DNA of 64,000 nt from Lineolata rhizophorae (taxonomy: Eukaryota > Ascomycota > Dothideomycetes > Lineolatales > Lineolataceae): NCBI GenBank assembly GCA_010093515.1, contig MU001698.1, positions 62,001 to 126,000 on the forward strand, in the 5' to 3' direction. Position numbers and translations under genes: made by a program. Of this stretch, positions 25,820 to 38,235 are shown one piece after another. How positions within the stretch are numbered: the stretch's first letter is position 1; each line of letters opens with the position of its first letter. The notes under the pieces are model-generated. The model was given only the letters and a program-made list of their open reading frames with translations, did not search any database and was not told where the DNA came from.

Positions 25820-28558
25820 GGCCGCAATGTTTGGACGGGTGGCAAGAGGCGAGGTAAGAGGTCGAAATGTGGGTGGGCAGGGAGGTGGGTAGGTAGGTCG
25901 GTCGTTAAACAGGACCGCAGCCGGGACGACGCTTCTCCATGTGCTAGCTTCCCGGGATAACGATAATAAGTGGTAGACGGGTCAAACGAAGGTGGAAGGC
26001 TTCCGGAAGGGAGAGCAGGTTCCACGCGAGCAAGAAAAAGGTAACCGGGCTCTTTGTATGTAGAGACGTGAGCGGATTTGTCCGACGGTTGCTAGAGACC
26101 GCAGGCGGGAGCGCCCATGGTTGACCGGAACAGCAGATAGGCTGCGCGTGAAGAGACACAAAGTCGAGAGCTGGCCTGACGCGAGAGCGCAACGACCTTG
26201 AACGAACGGACCGGGGGTCCCCGCAGCTGCCTGGCTGTCTCTTTGGCTTTCTCTCTTTCTTGCCCGGCGCCCGGCCGGAGCGGAGAGAAAGGGAACCGGT
26301 GGTGGGCGGCGAATGGGAGGGCGCCGTGGGGAGTGGGAAAGCTGCGGCGCGACGGAATTGGGCAGACGACGTTCGGTGCGGCGGGTCGGTGCTTGTTTCA
26401 GAGCCGCCTTTACCCTATGCGCGAGCGACCTGGAGCGGGCTTGGGGGGGGCGACCGTCTTGAGGGGTGTGGTTCCTGTGACGGGGTGAAGAATGGCTCGC
26501 GCAGCGGACGCGGACCGTGGCAGGGCGAGCTGCGTGAAGTGCTGGCCCAGCTCCGAGCAGGATGGATCACCAACACGGAGTGCCGGGGAGAGGGCGAAGG
26601 GAGAGCGTGCGGGCGGTAACGACAGTGGGCGGGAGCAGGGTTGGTGGTGTCTGGGAATCGCGGGAAGGCGGGCGACGTTCTCGGACGGGGGTGTCGAGTG
26701 AAAGCGATGGACGGGGAAGAGCTCCAGCAAGTGGGAATTATGCCAAACGCAAACGGCAGAAAGAAAAGATCAAAAGAGGAAGAAAGCGAGCCAACGGGCA
26801 GAGTGACAGGCTGCGGCGGCACTCTCTCCGGCGCGACAGGCGGCTGTCGGCGGCTGTGGCGAGCCCGTTAATCTACCAGCAGGGGGAGGAGGAGGAGGGG
26901 AGGGCGCCCCTATCATCTGCCCGGCACCACACGTAGGAACAATACTCCGGCTCGCCGGCCTGCTCAGGTCTGCGCGGGCCCGGCGATTACTTCTTCTCCC
27001 CGCTACCCGACGCTCCCTCGCGCCTCGTGAATGAGTGAGGTGTGCACTCGGCCTCCTTCGCAAGGTGTCGATGCTGTCTCGGTGCGCATGTCCGCGCCAG
27101 CGAACGCGTGTTGTCGTGCGCGCCGGGCCTCCGACCGTCCGTCTCACTGCAACCGCCTGCTCCCCAACGGGGCCGGTGCTGCACACCGCACACGATACAC
27201 GGCCACCTGGTGCATACATACGTCCTATACCGAAGTACCCGTCGCTTGGCGCCTGCTCCTGCCGCTGCGCCCTCAGTCGCGCGCCCCCCGAGCGTGCGCT
27301 GGAGGGTGCTCAGCACGCGTACAGCCGCACGGCGCGACCTCTGGGATGCCGTACATCCACCTCCAAGCCCCTGTCAAGTCGCATCGCGAGGTCGCGGTGC
27401 TTGCATGCCAAGCCTTCAGATCCTCACCCGGGGTCCTCGGATGCGTGGCCGGCTGCGCGCGCTCTCGCCGCCTCGTTGCACGCAACCCTCGTATGGATTA
27501 GATTAAACAGCCAGCGCGGCGACTCTCTCGCCGCCGCCCCTGCGCTAGCCACCGGGGCTTTATCTCGCTTCCCTGCGAGCCCTGTTTATTGCTGCCCGCT
27601 TAAAACCCCGATAGAGGCAGACAGGAAGAATATTCCGGGCCATTATATGTATACGTAGTACTTCCTTCGTTCTTTTTTTATTCTAGCGTCTCTCTATCCT
27701 TCGCCTCCTACCTCAAGCTGATGTTCATCCCATGCTGCCGTTTCCGGAAGTGTCGCACCATGTCACTAGCTTGCAGGCGTTTGTAGATCCGTCCCTATCC
27801 CATTGGGCCGTACCCCCGCCGCAGCCTGCCCGGCCGACTTGCAGCTGCAAGTTTTGGGCGTGAGAGAAGCAGGGTGGTGGTATGGAGTATGTAGATTGGT
27901 TGTCTTTGGGTTTGCCGGGCTTGGCTCAAACATGCGCTGATATCATCAGACAGCCCACGTGCGCTATCATGGTGCTACCGCGGCACTCTGGAGACGAGCC
28001 AGTGGCGAGCCGATGGTGAGCCAGTCGGCATCCGAAGGTGGTGAAATGTACACACTAGACTTGGGGCCCTTGGCGTAGAAAACGGCTTATATTATTTGAC
28101 TCCATTCGGTAGCAACTTGAACCGGAAAACGACTACATGTGCCAAGTCATTTAGACATTCGGCCTCTCCACGCGTATCAATGACGACGCTCTGTGCAAAA
28201 AGCTGCTTGAATTTGTTGTTGGCTGTTAGAAGATGGGTACCGACTAAAACATTCCGCATGTTCAGGAAGATGTTTAACCAATTGCCGTTTTTATGCGGGA
28301 AGGATAGTGACGAAAACAGTTGGCAGCGCAGCCGGACCCCATCACCACTTGACCGAATAGAACCTAAGCACCAGCCACAACCACGAGACAACATTGTCAA
28401 AATGCACGCAATCAACATCCTCATTGCTACTCTCACAAGAAAACTTTGTACAAAGAGAGCCAGGCCCGCCTTTCCCATGTCTTCCACCCGTCCCTGCCTC
28501 CCACACTTCCACAACTCTACCTCTGCCCATCCCTTCCCCCCGACTTGCCCTCCACCCC
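25820..28558. other. 2.7 kb intergenic region, 5' flank of the DUF1765 gene
   Basis: GC-rich DNA with short overlapping frames on both strands and none with domain character. It should contain the long promoter or leader of the DUF1765 gene and, at its right end, the ATP14 3' flank. I see no RNA gene. Confidence 0.5.
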
Positions 28559-29321
28559 TCAATGATGCCCTTCCTCCTCCTCTTCTTCAGCCGGTTCCTC
28601 CAACCAGTCCTCCACCGGCGCGGCCCCTTCCTCCCCTCCTTTTCCTTGATCCGCCTGGCCCTCGAGCTCGACCGCCTGCTTCTCGTAGGCGCCCAGCTCG
28701 GCCGCCATGTCGGCCTCCTCGGGCGACGGCGGCGGCTTCGGCGGCGAGAACTTGTGCACGTGCGCCTCGGCGTCGCCCGGCTTGACCGGCGGCGGCTTGT
28801 AGTTCTTGAGTTCGCGCAGATACATGTCTTGGACGAGGTCGGCTGCGGGGCGGGAGAAAAGTATGTCGGTTAGCCTCCTTTTTCTTGGGGGAGAGAGAGA
28901 GAGAGAGAGAGAGAGTCTTCTGCCTGTTGTACCACGTATAGGTATAGATGCAGAGAGTGCTAGCGGTGTCGGGTTGGAGGACGGAACGGAAAGGAGGAAG
29001 GCAATGCCTTGGTGCCGAGCATGCAGAAGAAGCGGCGCCCGGCCAAAGCAGCCTAGGCATTGCCGCCACATCTGCCGGTCTCGAGCCCAATACAAACACA
29101 GCCCTCCGCATCGTGGGCGCGAGAGACTTACCCTGACGGACGGCCGAGGGCACGAAGAGCGAACGACGCGACGTCACGCCAACTCGGCGGGCAGCGACGC
29201 GGGCGACGGCGGCGGCAGAGTTCGAGCGCTATACACACCCCCTCAATCAGCCATGGATCGATTCCCTGAACTGCGCGTCCAATTGAGCACGTACCGAAGC
29301 CCGGATGGCGTGGGAAAGCAT
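28559..29321 (-). CDS. ATP14: Mitochondrial F1Fo ATP synthase subunit h
   Basis: Subunit h sits in the peripheral stalk of the mitochondrial ATP synthase and links F1 to the membrane part. Three exons (29321-29295, 29228-29132, 28842-28559) give 135 residues. The first exon is only nine codons (MLSHAIRAS), and splicing it to the second builds an Arg/Ala/Ser-rich mitochondrial targeting sequence ending RRSLFVPSAVRQ. The mature protein begins ADLVQDMYLRELKNYKPPPV, followed by EAHVHKFSPPKPPPSPEEAD, which are the family's hallmark blocks, and closes with the usual acidic tail. The second intron (289 bp) is long for this window and carries a CT/GA dinucleotide repeat. The tiny first exon is inferred from frame, targeting character and clean GT/AG borders. 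Without it no ATG opens the gene. Confidence 0.9.
28891..28915 (+). repeat. GA dinucleotide repeat inside ATP14 intron
   Basis: Twelve GA units, seen as a pyrimidine (CT) tract on the transcribed strand, within the long second intron of ATP14. Confidence 0.9.
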
Positions 29322-29877
29322 GGCGGGATGGAGCTTTCGCGGTGTTTTCTTGCTTGTTGATTGGGGGCTTCGTCGTGAGCAGCAGTTGGATCACGAAGCC
29401 CGCGAAAACGAAATCCCGGCGGAGCCGCACGTCACGTGATCTTTGCACCACATCAATATTTCCTGAATGCGATACTTCACTAGTTCAAGTTGTAGTCCGA
29501 AGCGGCTAATTTCATTTTTCTTCTCAGAGAACAGAGTCTCGAAGAGAAGGCGATGCGAAAGTAAAATCTACGCCAGTATACTCCTTACATTTCCCGGTCG
29601 TATTTCCAGCCGAATACCCAAAATGACCCTCAACCGCGGCTCAAATAATGAACTAGGACAACATAGCAAAACTTTATGGCCAACTATTCGTAGGTGGCCA
29701 ATTCGCGCAGAGTATCTGCTGACACTGCAAAAGGCAAAAGGCAGCGTAGAACGCAGTAGTAGAATACAAGTATGAAGGCCATGCAAACCCAAACCCGAAG
29801 AGCCAAATCCAGAGCCCGCCATTTGCACATGAAAGCAATTAAAAGAAACCACTCCACACATAGAAACCCACAATACC
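29322..29877. other. Intergenic region between ATP14 start and peptidase 3' end
   Basis: Holds the ATP14 promoter next to its start and the 3' flank of the M28 peptidase gene. No coding frame is supported. Confidence 0.5.
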
Positions 29878-32794
29878 TCAATGCAGTAACCGATCGCATG
29901 CTCGCGAAAGTATGTCGGCTGCCTTTTGCAGCTGTGTCTGCGCAGCCGTCCAATTCCCGGAATCGATGGCGTCTCGAATGGCGGGGAAGTATGCCTCGTC
30001 GTAGCCTGACCACGCCTGAGGTCCAAATATGATGTGCTTGAACTGCTCACGGCCGGGTACCTAATTGATGATTCACGGTTAGCCTCCAATGATCTACTCC
30101 GGATAAACCATAGCTATACGCTGGTATACTGGCACATACCCCATGCTGCCCCTCCTCGTCGCCCTCCCCGTCCCTTGGCAAGTCCAGCAAATCCGTCTCG
30201 AAATCGCAGAGTTTGTCATTGTGATGGAAGCGATGCATCGCCACCGCGTTGGTCTCGAAGCCGCCGTGCCCGTACACCTCGGTGTACCAGTACTCTTCCC
30301 AGGACATGAACGTAGTTGCCGCCTCCTCAAATTTCTCCGCAGCGTCTTTTAGCGGCTTAATGTCGAACGACGATCTGCGGTTATGGTCCGACCGCGCGCC
30401 CTTTGAGTCAGAATACTGGCTCAAGTCGCTGACGTACGACTTGACCGCGTCGGCGTAGTCCTTCAAATCGTATGGGAGAATAGGCTCCTGGGCTAGTTCC
30501 AGAATGAGAAGGATCCAGACCTCGGCAAGGGCTTTGTGGTAAATAAATCCTGGGTCTCCGTACTCCTCCATCCACTCAAACGTCTCGTAGCATGAATGGT
30601 ATGGGTAACCCGGGCCTTCGAACCCCATGTCCAGGGATGAGCATCCAGCTATTTCTTGAAACGCGACGTGGTCGGAACCAGCACCTAGGCCTTCAAGTGG
30701 CGCTCCACGTTCATCCCAGAGCGAGCTCAGCGTCACATTGCGGATGGGATCGGACACGCGGTTGAGTGCGTGGCGTAACGCTTTGTGCATAATGGGAGAC
30801 GCGGCGGCGCGGAAAGAATTCCCAGTAACACCAACATCGACGTTGATATAGGCGACAGCATTCTTACGCAGTTCCTCGACGTGGTCTTCGACGTACTCCG
30901 TACTCCCAATCAAGTTGTATTCTTCCGCATCCCAGGAAGCGAACTCGATAGTTCGAAGTGGCCTCCAGCCTTCCGCGCGAAGAAGGCCAAGAACTCGCAC
31001 AACTTCGAGCATGACCGCGGATCCACTGCAAATTATTAGAAATTGGTTTAGCATAGGCTGTTGAGTTCCTTACCTGCCTGGATCCGCCGCCCCAAAGCAC
31101 CACGAGTCGCGATGGTTACCAACGATAACCTTCTTAGCCGAAGTCTCCACCCCGTCAATGAGGCCCATCACGTTAAAAATTTCCTGCTTCTCATTCTCGT
31201 CTTGTAGGTTCATGAGATGAACAGTTGGGGAACTCTGGTCACCCGTCCACCACTCACCAACGTCGGGCACTCCCCCAATCCACTCTTCTGGCACCTTTTG
31301 TCCGTGCCCCTTGAGTTCCTGCAATAACCGCTGAGCATCCCGCCATGCAAGAGGTAAACTCGGTATGTTTACCAACCCAGGGTTGTTGTCCTTGCTGATC
31401 CTATCAGCTCGAAAGGTACTCGCCCAGCCAGGAGTTAGGACGTCTCCCACAACCCAGCTTGTTAAGCCGACAGAGCCTCTCTGGACTCCATCCTTGGGCC
31501 GCCATCTCCCATCGGGCCAAACATCTCCCTTCTTAAAACCGTCTTCATCAGGGTCTGAATAAATCAGACAACCAGCAGCACCCGCCAATTCCGCCGCTTT
31601 CACTTTCATCGCCCTATCCCCCTGTGTTCCGTAGTACTTTACCAGAACAATTGCACCCTCGAGGTCAATGCCGTCGTCTGCGAGCTTCTGGAAATCTTCT
31701 CGGGAGCCGTAATTGGCGTATACTAACGGACCAGTCACGTTTCCCGCTCGTGAAAGGCCGTGAAAAACCATTGTCTGCGTCTGCTGTGGCGTCGGGTTCT
31801 TATATGCAAGCTCTTCCTCCAACTTTGCCTGCCACGCCTGTTCGGGAGGATCGATGATTGCAACCCGCCTGCCATCGGCTTTTGGGTAGTTTAAATAGAC
31901 GTTGTAGCTGCACGGCTGTCAGCAACGTGAACAAAACCAATGGAATAATGCTTCATACTCAAGCGTGGCCACAGTGTCCATTCTGGATTCTCGAAACAGT
32001 CCCTCCACCCACTTCGCGAGATACAGATCCCCTTCAGACCCCGCCACATGGTCAAACGACGATATGTGTCTCAGATAATCCTTTATGTGCTCCGCATCAA
32101 CACTCTGCTGCACCGCCGTTCGTACCCACTCCGGATTGAACTGCTGTCCCATGCCTATACTTGCTGACGGTAGCACCTCCATCACCAGAAACACGTACAC
32201 CAACGATGCCACGATGAACAGCCCGACCAGACGCGCAATGATGGACCACTTCAACTTGAAGTTCTCCGGCAACCTCGGCAGGCGATCGCGTATGAAATTG
32301 AAACGCGGGAACGAGAAAGGCATGCGAAACGACGGGAAGCGCGGCAGCTGTATCGACGACAGCGTCGTGGTCAGGCTGGATATCCGCTTCGAGAAGTTGT
32401 ACCGCATCATGCGCGCGCCGCGCGACGAGGAGCCGGGCGCCTCGGGATCCAGCACCTCGAGTTGCTCCATGGAGCGCCGCAGCGCCGCCTCCTCCCCTTC
32501 GGACGACCCGTCGTCGCTACTCCGTCCCATCACCTCCGGCAGGGACAGGTCGTCGTCCGAGTCCACGTCGCTCTCCACCGTCGGGGCGCGGTACCCGCCG
32601 CGGCGGCCAGGCCTGCCGCCGCCGCTGCCGCCGCCGCCGTTACTGGCATAGTGATGGTGCCGTTGCAGCAGACCCTGTCGCTCAGCATCGTCGCTGACCT
32701 CGGCGGGGCCCAGGTGCGGCGGCCGCGACGAGGTGGCCTCTTCATAAGTCGGGATTGGCGCGTCCGCGGCGTACTCGTTCTTGCCGCCGGGCAT
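29878..32794 (-). CDS. Glutamate carboxypeptidase II / Vps70-like M28B metallopeptidase
   Basis: Four exons, 32794-31959, 31907-31074, 31025-30140 and 30060-29878, give 912 residues. It is a type II membrane protein. A cytosolic, Ser/Asp/Gly-rich tail (residues 1-185) precedes one transmembrane helix (about 190-212, IIARLVGLFIVASLVYVFLV), then a lumenal PA domain (from YVNVYLNYP-like block to GDVLTPGW), the M28 zinc peptidase domain and a C-terminal transferrin-receptor-like dimerisation helix bundle. The di-zinc ligands of the family are all visible: His544 (NHRDSW), Asp554, Glu591/Glu592 (WDAEEY), Asp620 (INVD) and His700 (YPYHSCYE). An active exo- or carboxypeptidase is therefore likely. 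Yeast Vps70 and Tre1/Tre2 are homologues in the vacuolar/endosomal system; which one this corresponds to cannot be decided here. The model is complete, with regular splice sites. Confidence 0.94.
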
Positions 32795-33442
32795 CGGGAG
32801 CGATCACGACGAGATTCGGCGGGATCACGGCACACGCCGTGAGAAGGAGAGTGCGTGGAGTCCCGCGCCAGAGGGGGGAGGATGGAGGGTAAAAGGGTCT
32901 GAGGTGGTGAGTGGTGGGTATTCAGCGAGCTAAGCCGAGGCTGTCGGAAGGCATAGTAAGTAGGGTTGGCGGGATTGCGAAGACGTAGTAATACAGGGAA
33001 TCAGATGCGAGAAGCCGAAAACAAGAAATCGATACAAGATAGTTAAGGAGCGAGTGAAAGAGTTTGAGCGCCGTGGTCCGGAGTCGAGGCTCGGTCGCCG
33101 GAGGTGATGAGGAGAGCTGGCGATAAACGTCGCAATGGTTCCGATTACGCGTTAGCCCCCTCCCGTCTGCCGGACTGCTTGGCTCGAGTCCCCTTATGTC
33201 AAGCCACACCTCTCTCAGCCAAGCCACTTGCCACTTTGATACTGCAATTGCAAATAACTGTACATCCTGATTCTTTTTGCTTACCAATCTTCCAGGCGAC
33301 TCTTCACCCGCTTTTTGATTTCTTGCATACACAACGCTCTCTCAAAAGTCAAATGATCGCGAAAACTGAGCCAAGACCACATCTTGCTCCGGTGCACCTC
33401 GAATCCATTATCGACATGTCGACATGTCAACCACGCAGCCTT
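32795..33442. other. Intergenic region between two minus-strand genes
   Basis: Contains the peptidase promoter and the 3' flank of the short-chain dehydrogenase. A tandem CGACATGT pair lies at about 33411-33428. No gene is seen. Confidence 0.5.
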
Positions 33443-34493
33443 TTACATATTCTTCCCTCCCGTCACCATAATTGTCTGCCCGGTGACATAACTCATCAGC
33501 GGACTCGTCACGGCCAAAATCGCACTCGCCGCCTCCGTCGCCGTCCCCGGTCTCCTGAGGGGAACATCCTGAGTCGTCCCCGCCCCGGCGCCGGCACCCG
33601 CCTTCTGCGCCTGCGGGATCCCCAGCGCTACCGTCTCGCCGTCCGACAGGCGGATGAACTGGCCTGCTTCCTTGGCGCCCGTCAACCGCGTCAGGATGAA
33701 CCCGAAAGCAATCGTGTTGGCGCGGACGCCGTACTGCGGCCCCCATTCCTTGGCAATGGTCTTGGTTAGCCCTGTGACACCGGCCTTGGCTAGCGCGTAG
33801 TTGGCCTGGCCCGCATTGCCGTTGATGCCGGACGTGCTGCTGATGTTGATGATGTTGCGCGGGGCGCCGTCCTTGACCCGGAAGTAGGGCGCCGCGGCGC
33901 GGACGAGACGGAATGGCGCCGTGTTGTGCAAGGCGAGGATAGTTTCCCATTGCTTGTCCGTCATCTGGAGGCCAAGGGCATTTAGCTACGGCGCTCGCCA
34001 GCCGGTGGATGGAAAGGTAAGACTATATGGGAACCAGACCTTGTGAATCACACCGTCCCATGTATAACCAGCGTTGTTGACGATGATGTGGATCTTGCCA
34101 GCGCCAAATTCAGCTGTCTTCTTAACTAGTTCATTGATATACCTGGCGTCTGTTATGTCCCCCGGAACGGCGAGCGCACTGCCTCCGCTCTCGTTGATCT
34201 TGTTTGCGACTTCATGTGCCTTTTCTGCGTAGATGGCAACCATGACATAAGTATTCCGTTTGAAGAAAACAACATTGTCTACCCGCTACAGGGAGTCAGA
34301 GGTCCTATGGTCGAGCCGTGTACTCACTGCTATCAACATCAGCTATGACAACCTTCGCACCCTCATTTGCGAACAATCTCGCTGCTTCGGCCCCAATGCC
34401 CTGCCCAGAGCCAGTAATAATGGCAACCTGGCCAGCCAGCAGCCCCTTTGGATAGTTAAGGTGAGCAGCGATTTGCTTAGCCCGCGCTGCCAT
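33443..34493 (-). CDS. Short-chain dehydrogenase/reductase (3-oxoacyl-reductase-like)
   Basis: Three exons, 34493-34328, 34224-34040 and 33964-33443, encode 290 residues. This is a classical SDR. The cofactor motif TGSGQGIG is at residues 27-34, an acidic DVDS after beta-2 favours NAD over NADP, NNAG lies in exon 2, and the catalytic set is Ser159/160 (INISSTSG) with Tyr173 and Lys177 (NYALAK). The C-terminus VTGQTIMVTGGKNM is typical of FabG-like enzymes. An Ala/Gly-rich insertion (AQKAGAGAGAGTTQD) sits in the substrate loop and is unusual. The N-terminal extension (MAARAKQIAAHL) has no clear targeting signal. Close fungal relatives are annotated as 3-oxoacyl-ACP reductase or as the dehydrogenase part of peroxisomal multifunctional proteins. 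The substrate is not predictable from the sequence. Confidence 0.92.
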
Positions 34494-35191
34494 GTCTGCA
34501 ATAGCTTCGCGTTAGAAATTGAAGAAAGCACGATCACAAATATTCATGTGAGTTTATTGAATATCCTTCGTAGTTTAATTGTTTACAAGCGGCCCAGTAT
34601 GTCAATTAAGGCATAAGAAGCCCTAGAAACGCGGCGGGGGTGCCTCGGCTCCTCGGCCAAACACTCGGCTAGGTACTGCATACTTATGTACTGATGTACG
34701 TAGTACACAACCTTCGCTTGTACTTCCCCCAGCTCACCTACTTATGCCACTTGCCGAACCGACCTCCATCCGCACTATTTACGCTTTGCGTTCCTCCAAC
34801 TTCCACTATCCCCTCTTTCATCGAACCGTCCTGCTACACCGTGCACTGTCAAGTACGACCCTCCAACCTTCCCCACAGTACCGTGTGGAGTTCCTTCGTC
34901 GCGCTCGCGGCTGCCTCGCTAACCATCCATCGTCCCTAGGTCTTCTTGGTTCGCAGAGGTACTGCGTTTCGTACCTCACCGCCAACTAGCATTTGCCTTC
35001 GCGTATTCGCGTCGTCACTCCACACCGGTGTTTCATATAAGATGAAGTGAGAAACTTTTTTTGCAGAGCCAGGCGAATTAGTATTCAGGATATGGGCGGA
35101 GCTTGCCAAATCTGCCTATCCTATTTCACTTTGCGACAATACCGCCGGCTTAGCCGTCCGCGGCCAATACATTACGAGCTATCCCAACCTG
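34494..35191. promoter_or_regulatory. Divergent intergenic region (probable shared promoter)
   Basis: About 700 bp between the start codons of the dehydrogenase (-) and the cysteine-motif protein (+). It contains pyrimidine-rich stretches and the palindrome-rich segment TACTTATGTACTGATGTACG near 34680. Promoter identity is inferred from gene orientation only. Confidence 0.45.
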
Positions 35192-37060
35192 ATGGCAGTT
35201 AAACGGGTGTGTGTACATTCAACGCGATGCGCTTTGTGCGGCTTAGATATCGAAAGAGATGAAATCATTACGGCACGTGAGTTGCAGCTAGTCTCTACAA
35301 AAGCCGTTCGAAAGGCTAATAAACCTCTCAAGACATGGTCGACGTTCAGGCCGACCAGATAACTGTAACCCGACCTTTCAAACGCAATCTGCTTCGCTCG
35401 GGGCCATTCGCAGAGACATTCTATCAATCGGATGATACTCTCACGTCTAGCATTCAACTGCACCCTTGCTTTGTTGACAAATGCGGTAAAGGGCTTCAGT
35501 CTGGAATTGTGGCTCACTATTGCCACTCAAGCTGTTATGAAAGCGTTGGGGCGAGAGATGCAACCAAAGACATTATCTCTGCTGCACTGTATGATTTTTC
35601 TCCGTCTTCACAGTGGCAGCGAGAAAGGGAGAGTTTCTGGGTCGACAAGATGGCCAGTTGGTTCTACGACCTAGTCACGCCGCATCTTCCATTGGAAATG
35701 TGGCGGATGATTGCGTCTGATGTCGCACCAGACCCTATCTCATTAGGACCCTTCATTGTGCGGCGCTGGTCGGCCCTAAGTCATCCTGAACATCGTCCAG
35801 ACGCTATCGAAGTTCCAATCTTAGTACGCTTTGGGTCACGATCGCTGGAGAACAAGCGTTACGTCTCGCACGTCGTAAGAAATAGCAAAAAGGAAAGTTC
35901 TCCGATTGCACGAGGCTATTTATGGGTTGGTTCAGACTGTCGAGGTATAGTGGCAGTACATTTCGAAAGACCAGAAGTAGAGCAAGATATTTGGTGGCAG
36001 CGCATACGGCTAGAACAGTCGAAGAAGCTTCGACTCGCATGGGATGTAAGCTCATTTCCCTCTTTCAACAGTCTTCTGCTCATAATTGGCCTAGTACCTT
36101 AAACTTCGCTCAATAAACAGCGACGACAATACTACAGCAGAAGCAGTGCGATGGAGTAACCCGGATGATTCTACGATGACTCTCTACGATATTAGCGAGC
36201 TCGCTGTATCCGACTCGCCGGCGTCTTGGCCACAGCATATGAGAGTTATTCTGCCAAGGATGAGAACCTTGGACTTCGGCCAGCAGCTATCTGGGATTGC
36301 AGTGTCATATTCACTAAATACTATCAGTGTACATCTAGTCACTGATGAGAAGGCCATGGCTTTCTATGCCGATGTCGAAATGTTTTCCCGCCCTCCCTTG
36401 CATTGGTCGTACTTTCGTTTGTCTGCCTCAGAATATGTCACGGGCCTGTGGGTCCGAAGGAGTAAAACGTATCCGGCCGACAGAACTATCATCGTAAGCG
36501 CCTCCTGGAGTTTGTGAAGTTGTGGGTGATACTAACTATTCAAGCTCTATTCTAATCATGGGCGAGTGCTCTGTCCAGGGCACCATGATATGAACAAGAG
36601 GTCATATGTTCAGGTCATCAAAGAGCCCTCCAATACAGGTTTACGTGTTGCCGTAGACGAATGTGAGCGATATCCAAGCGCACGGATTGAACTTATCGGC
36701 AGCATTTCTCGTCCACAAGTGGTGCCGATACCCGCTCAATTGTCGAATTACAGCAATAGGGTGAGATTGGCCGATATTGGGGAGATCGAAACTTTCAGAT
36801 TAGCCAAGCGAAAGGAGTTGCTTGGATCATTGATCAAGAGTCGAACTAGCGGCACGTGGACGAGCTTTGGTGCTTTCCGCCTGGACGGAGCTCGGGAAAG
36901 ATTTGTGGTTGATCCCAAGAACTTCGATCCTACTTTCCTTCGTTGGCTGGAAGACATCAAATGTTCCTTCCCTTCATCGTTCCCTTCACATCTTGAAAGT
37001 CAAATGACGCTGAATTGGATTAGTACATCTATTAGAGGGCAATTGTATTGGATCGACTAG
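35192..37060 (+). CDS. Uncharacterised fungal protein with N-terminal Cys motifs
   Basis: Four exons, 35192-35276, 35333-36045, 36095-36493 and 36545-37060, give 570 residues in frame. The first exon (MAVKRVCVHSTRCALCGLDI) carries a CxxC pair. Exon 2 adds HPCFVDKCGKG and HYCHSSCYES, so a small zinc-binding module is plausible at residues 8-90. A helix LPLEMWRMIASDVAP follows and resembles the start of an F-box-like segment. The rest looks like a beta-rich repeat domain: GYLWVGSDCRGIVAVHFE, GRVLCPGHHDMNKRSYV and LDGARERFVVDP. This layout matches a large, lineage-expanded family of uncharacterised proteins in filamentous ascomycetes, as far as I can judge. The first intron has a good CTAAT branch 17 bp before its acceptor. 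Function unknown. The intron 2 acceptor is inferred from frame. Confidence 0.72.
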
Positions 37061-38235
37061 AACCTAGATCAATACTGATTACGCGACTACGCCCTACCTT
37101 CATCAGGCCTCGCGATCTTGCTCTTGTGGTCCGTCTAATATTCGAATTCAATCACCGTTCGTTTACGCTCTACGGCCGCGTTCCATACCACGCGCCTTAC
37201 CACGCAATACTCTTTTGCACAGTTATTGTGCATGCCGTTTCGCCCACAGCGCTGGGAGCGCTGCTTGCTGGGCGAAAGAGCACGTTCCTTCGTTGTCCAC
37301 CATGGCCATTACTGACAACAGCCATTTTGTCACCCTTCTGCTGTACCACGAGGAGGGTTTCTCGCGGTAGACTATCGGCCATGCTCTAACTGGATGTGGT
37401 ATGCTTCAGGTTCCCCCACTGGAAACTTCCTTCAAAATACTATCACGGGGCGACCTCCAATAGCATACCCAGTTGCTTTGCCTTTCCGTGGGCGGCCACA
37501 CTAATCTCCTGCAGGCCCGTGCTGCCCACACCAGAAGAACCCCTCCACGGTCTCCAACGGATGGACTTAAACTTAGACAGCGTCTACTCTGCAATTTCAC
37601 CCGCTAAGTTGGGCTCTAGCTAGACAGCTACCAGATACGCCGCGACAAATTGGCTTTTGAGAAGATTTTATGCTCCTCTTCCAGCGTTCACCGTGGCGGG
37701 GCCAAGGTGAAGACGGCTTACACCCATCCGACTATACGCTTTGTTGTGTAACATTCCAGAAACAATAATTTGTGTAGTCCACAGCAGCCGTACCTACTCT
37801 CAGCGTCATACGGCATTAGATGCGCACCTTCTCGCACGCATACATAGGTCGTAGGCTGAAGCCGCGCGCCCCATTCTACACTAGAGTCAAATACAATATG
37901 CTCACTGCACGAAGTCCATATAGATCCGTAAGTCTCCCACGCGAATGCATGTATTAGTTACCCAAGTGGGGAAATATGAGCGATATAACCATAGCAAAGT
38001 CGTGCAGAAGGATTTGTGGTGACTTGTACTCTTTTATTACAAGACTAGCAGGGGCTACCAAGCACCTTACAACAAAGGCGGAAGAACGTCGGCCCGCAAT
38101 ACTGCGCCGAAAGACGACCAGAATATCTCAGCTCGCCTGCCAGGTAGCACATATCTAAGAATAAAGCCACTCTCAAGTTATCTGACAATACTACTATTCG
38201 CAGACCTCGTCTCCTTCGAAGATTTCGAGCCAACC
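37061..38235. other. Intergenic region, possible coding debris
   Basis: Short frames on both strands, for example a minus-strand piece at about 37440-37590 reading ISVAAHGKAKQLGMLLEV, hint at an old gene remnant, but nothing can be assembled or named. The remainder appears non-coding. Confidence 0.4.

Noticed and set aside
23907-25960. Two 312-codon plus-strand frames
   Set aside because: They lie antisense to the low-complexity N-terminal part of the DUF1765 gene and consist of Arg/Val/Ala runs, as expected of shadows.
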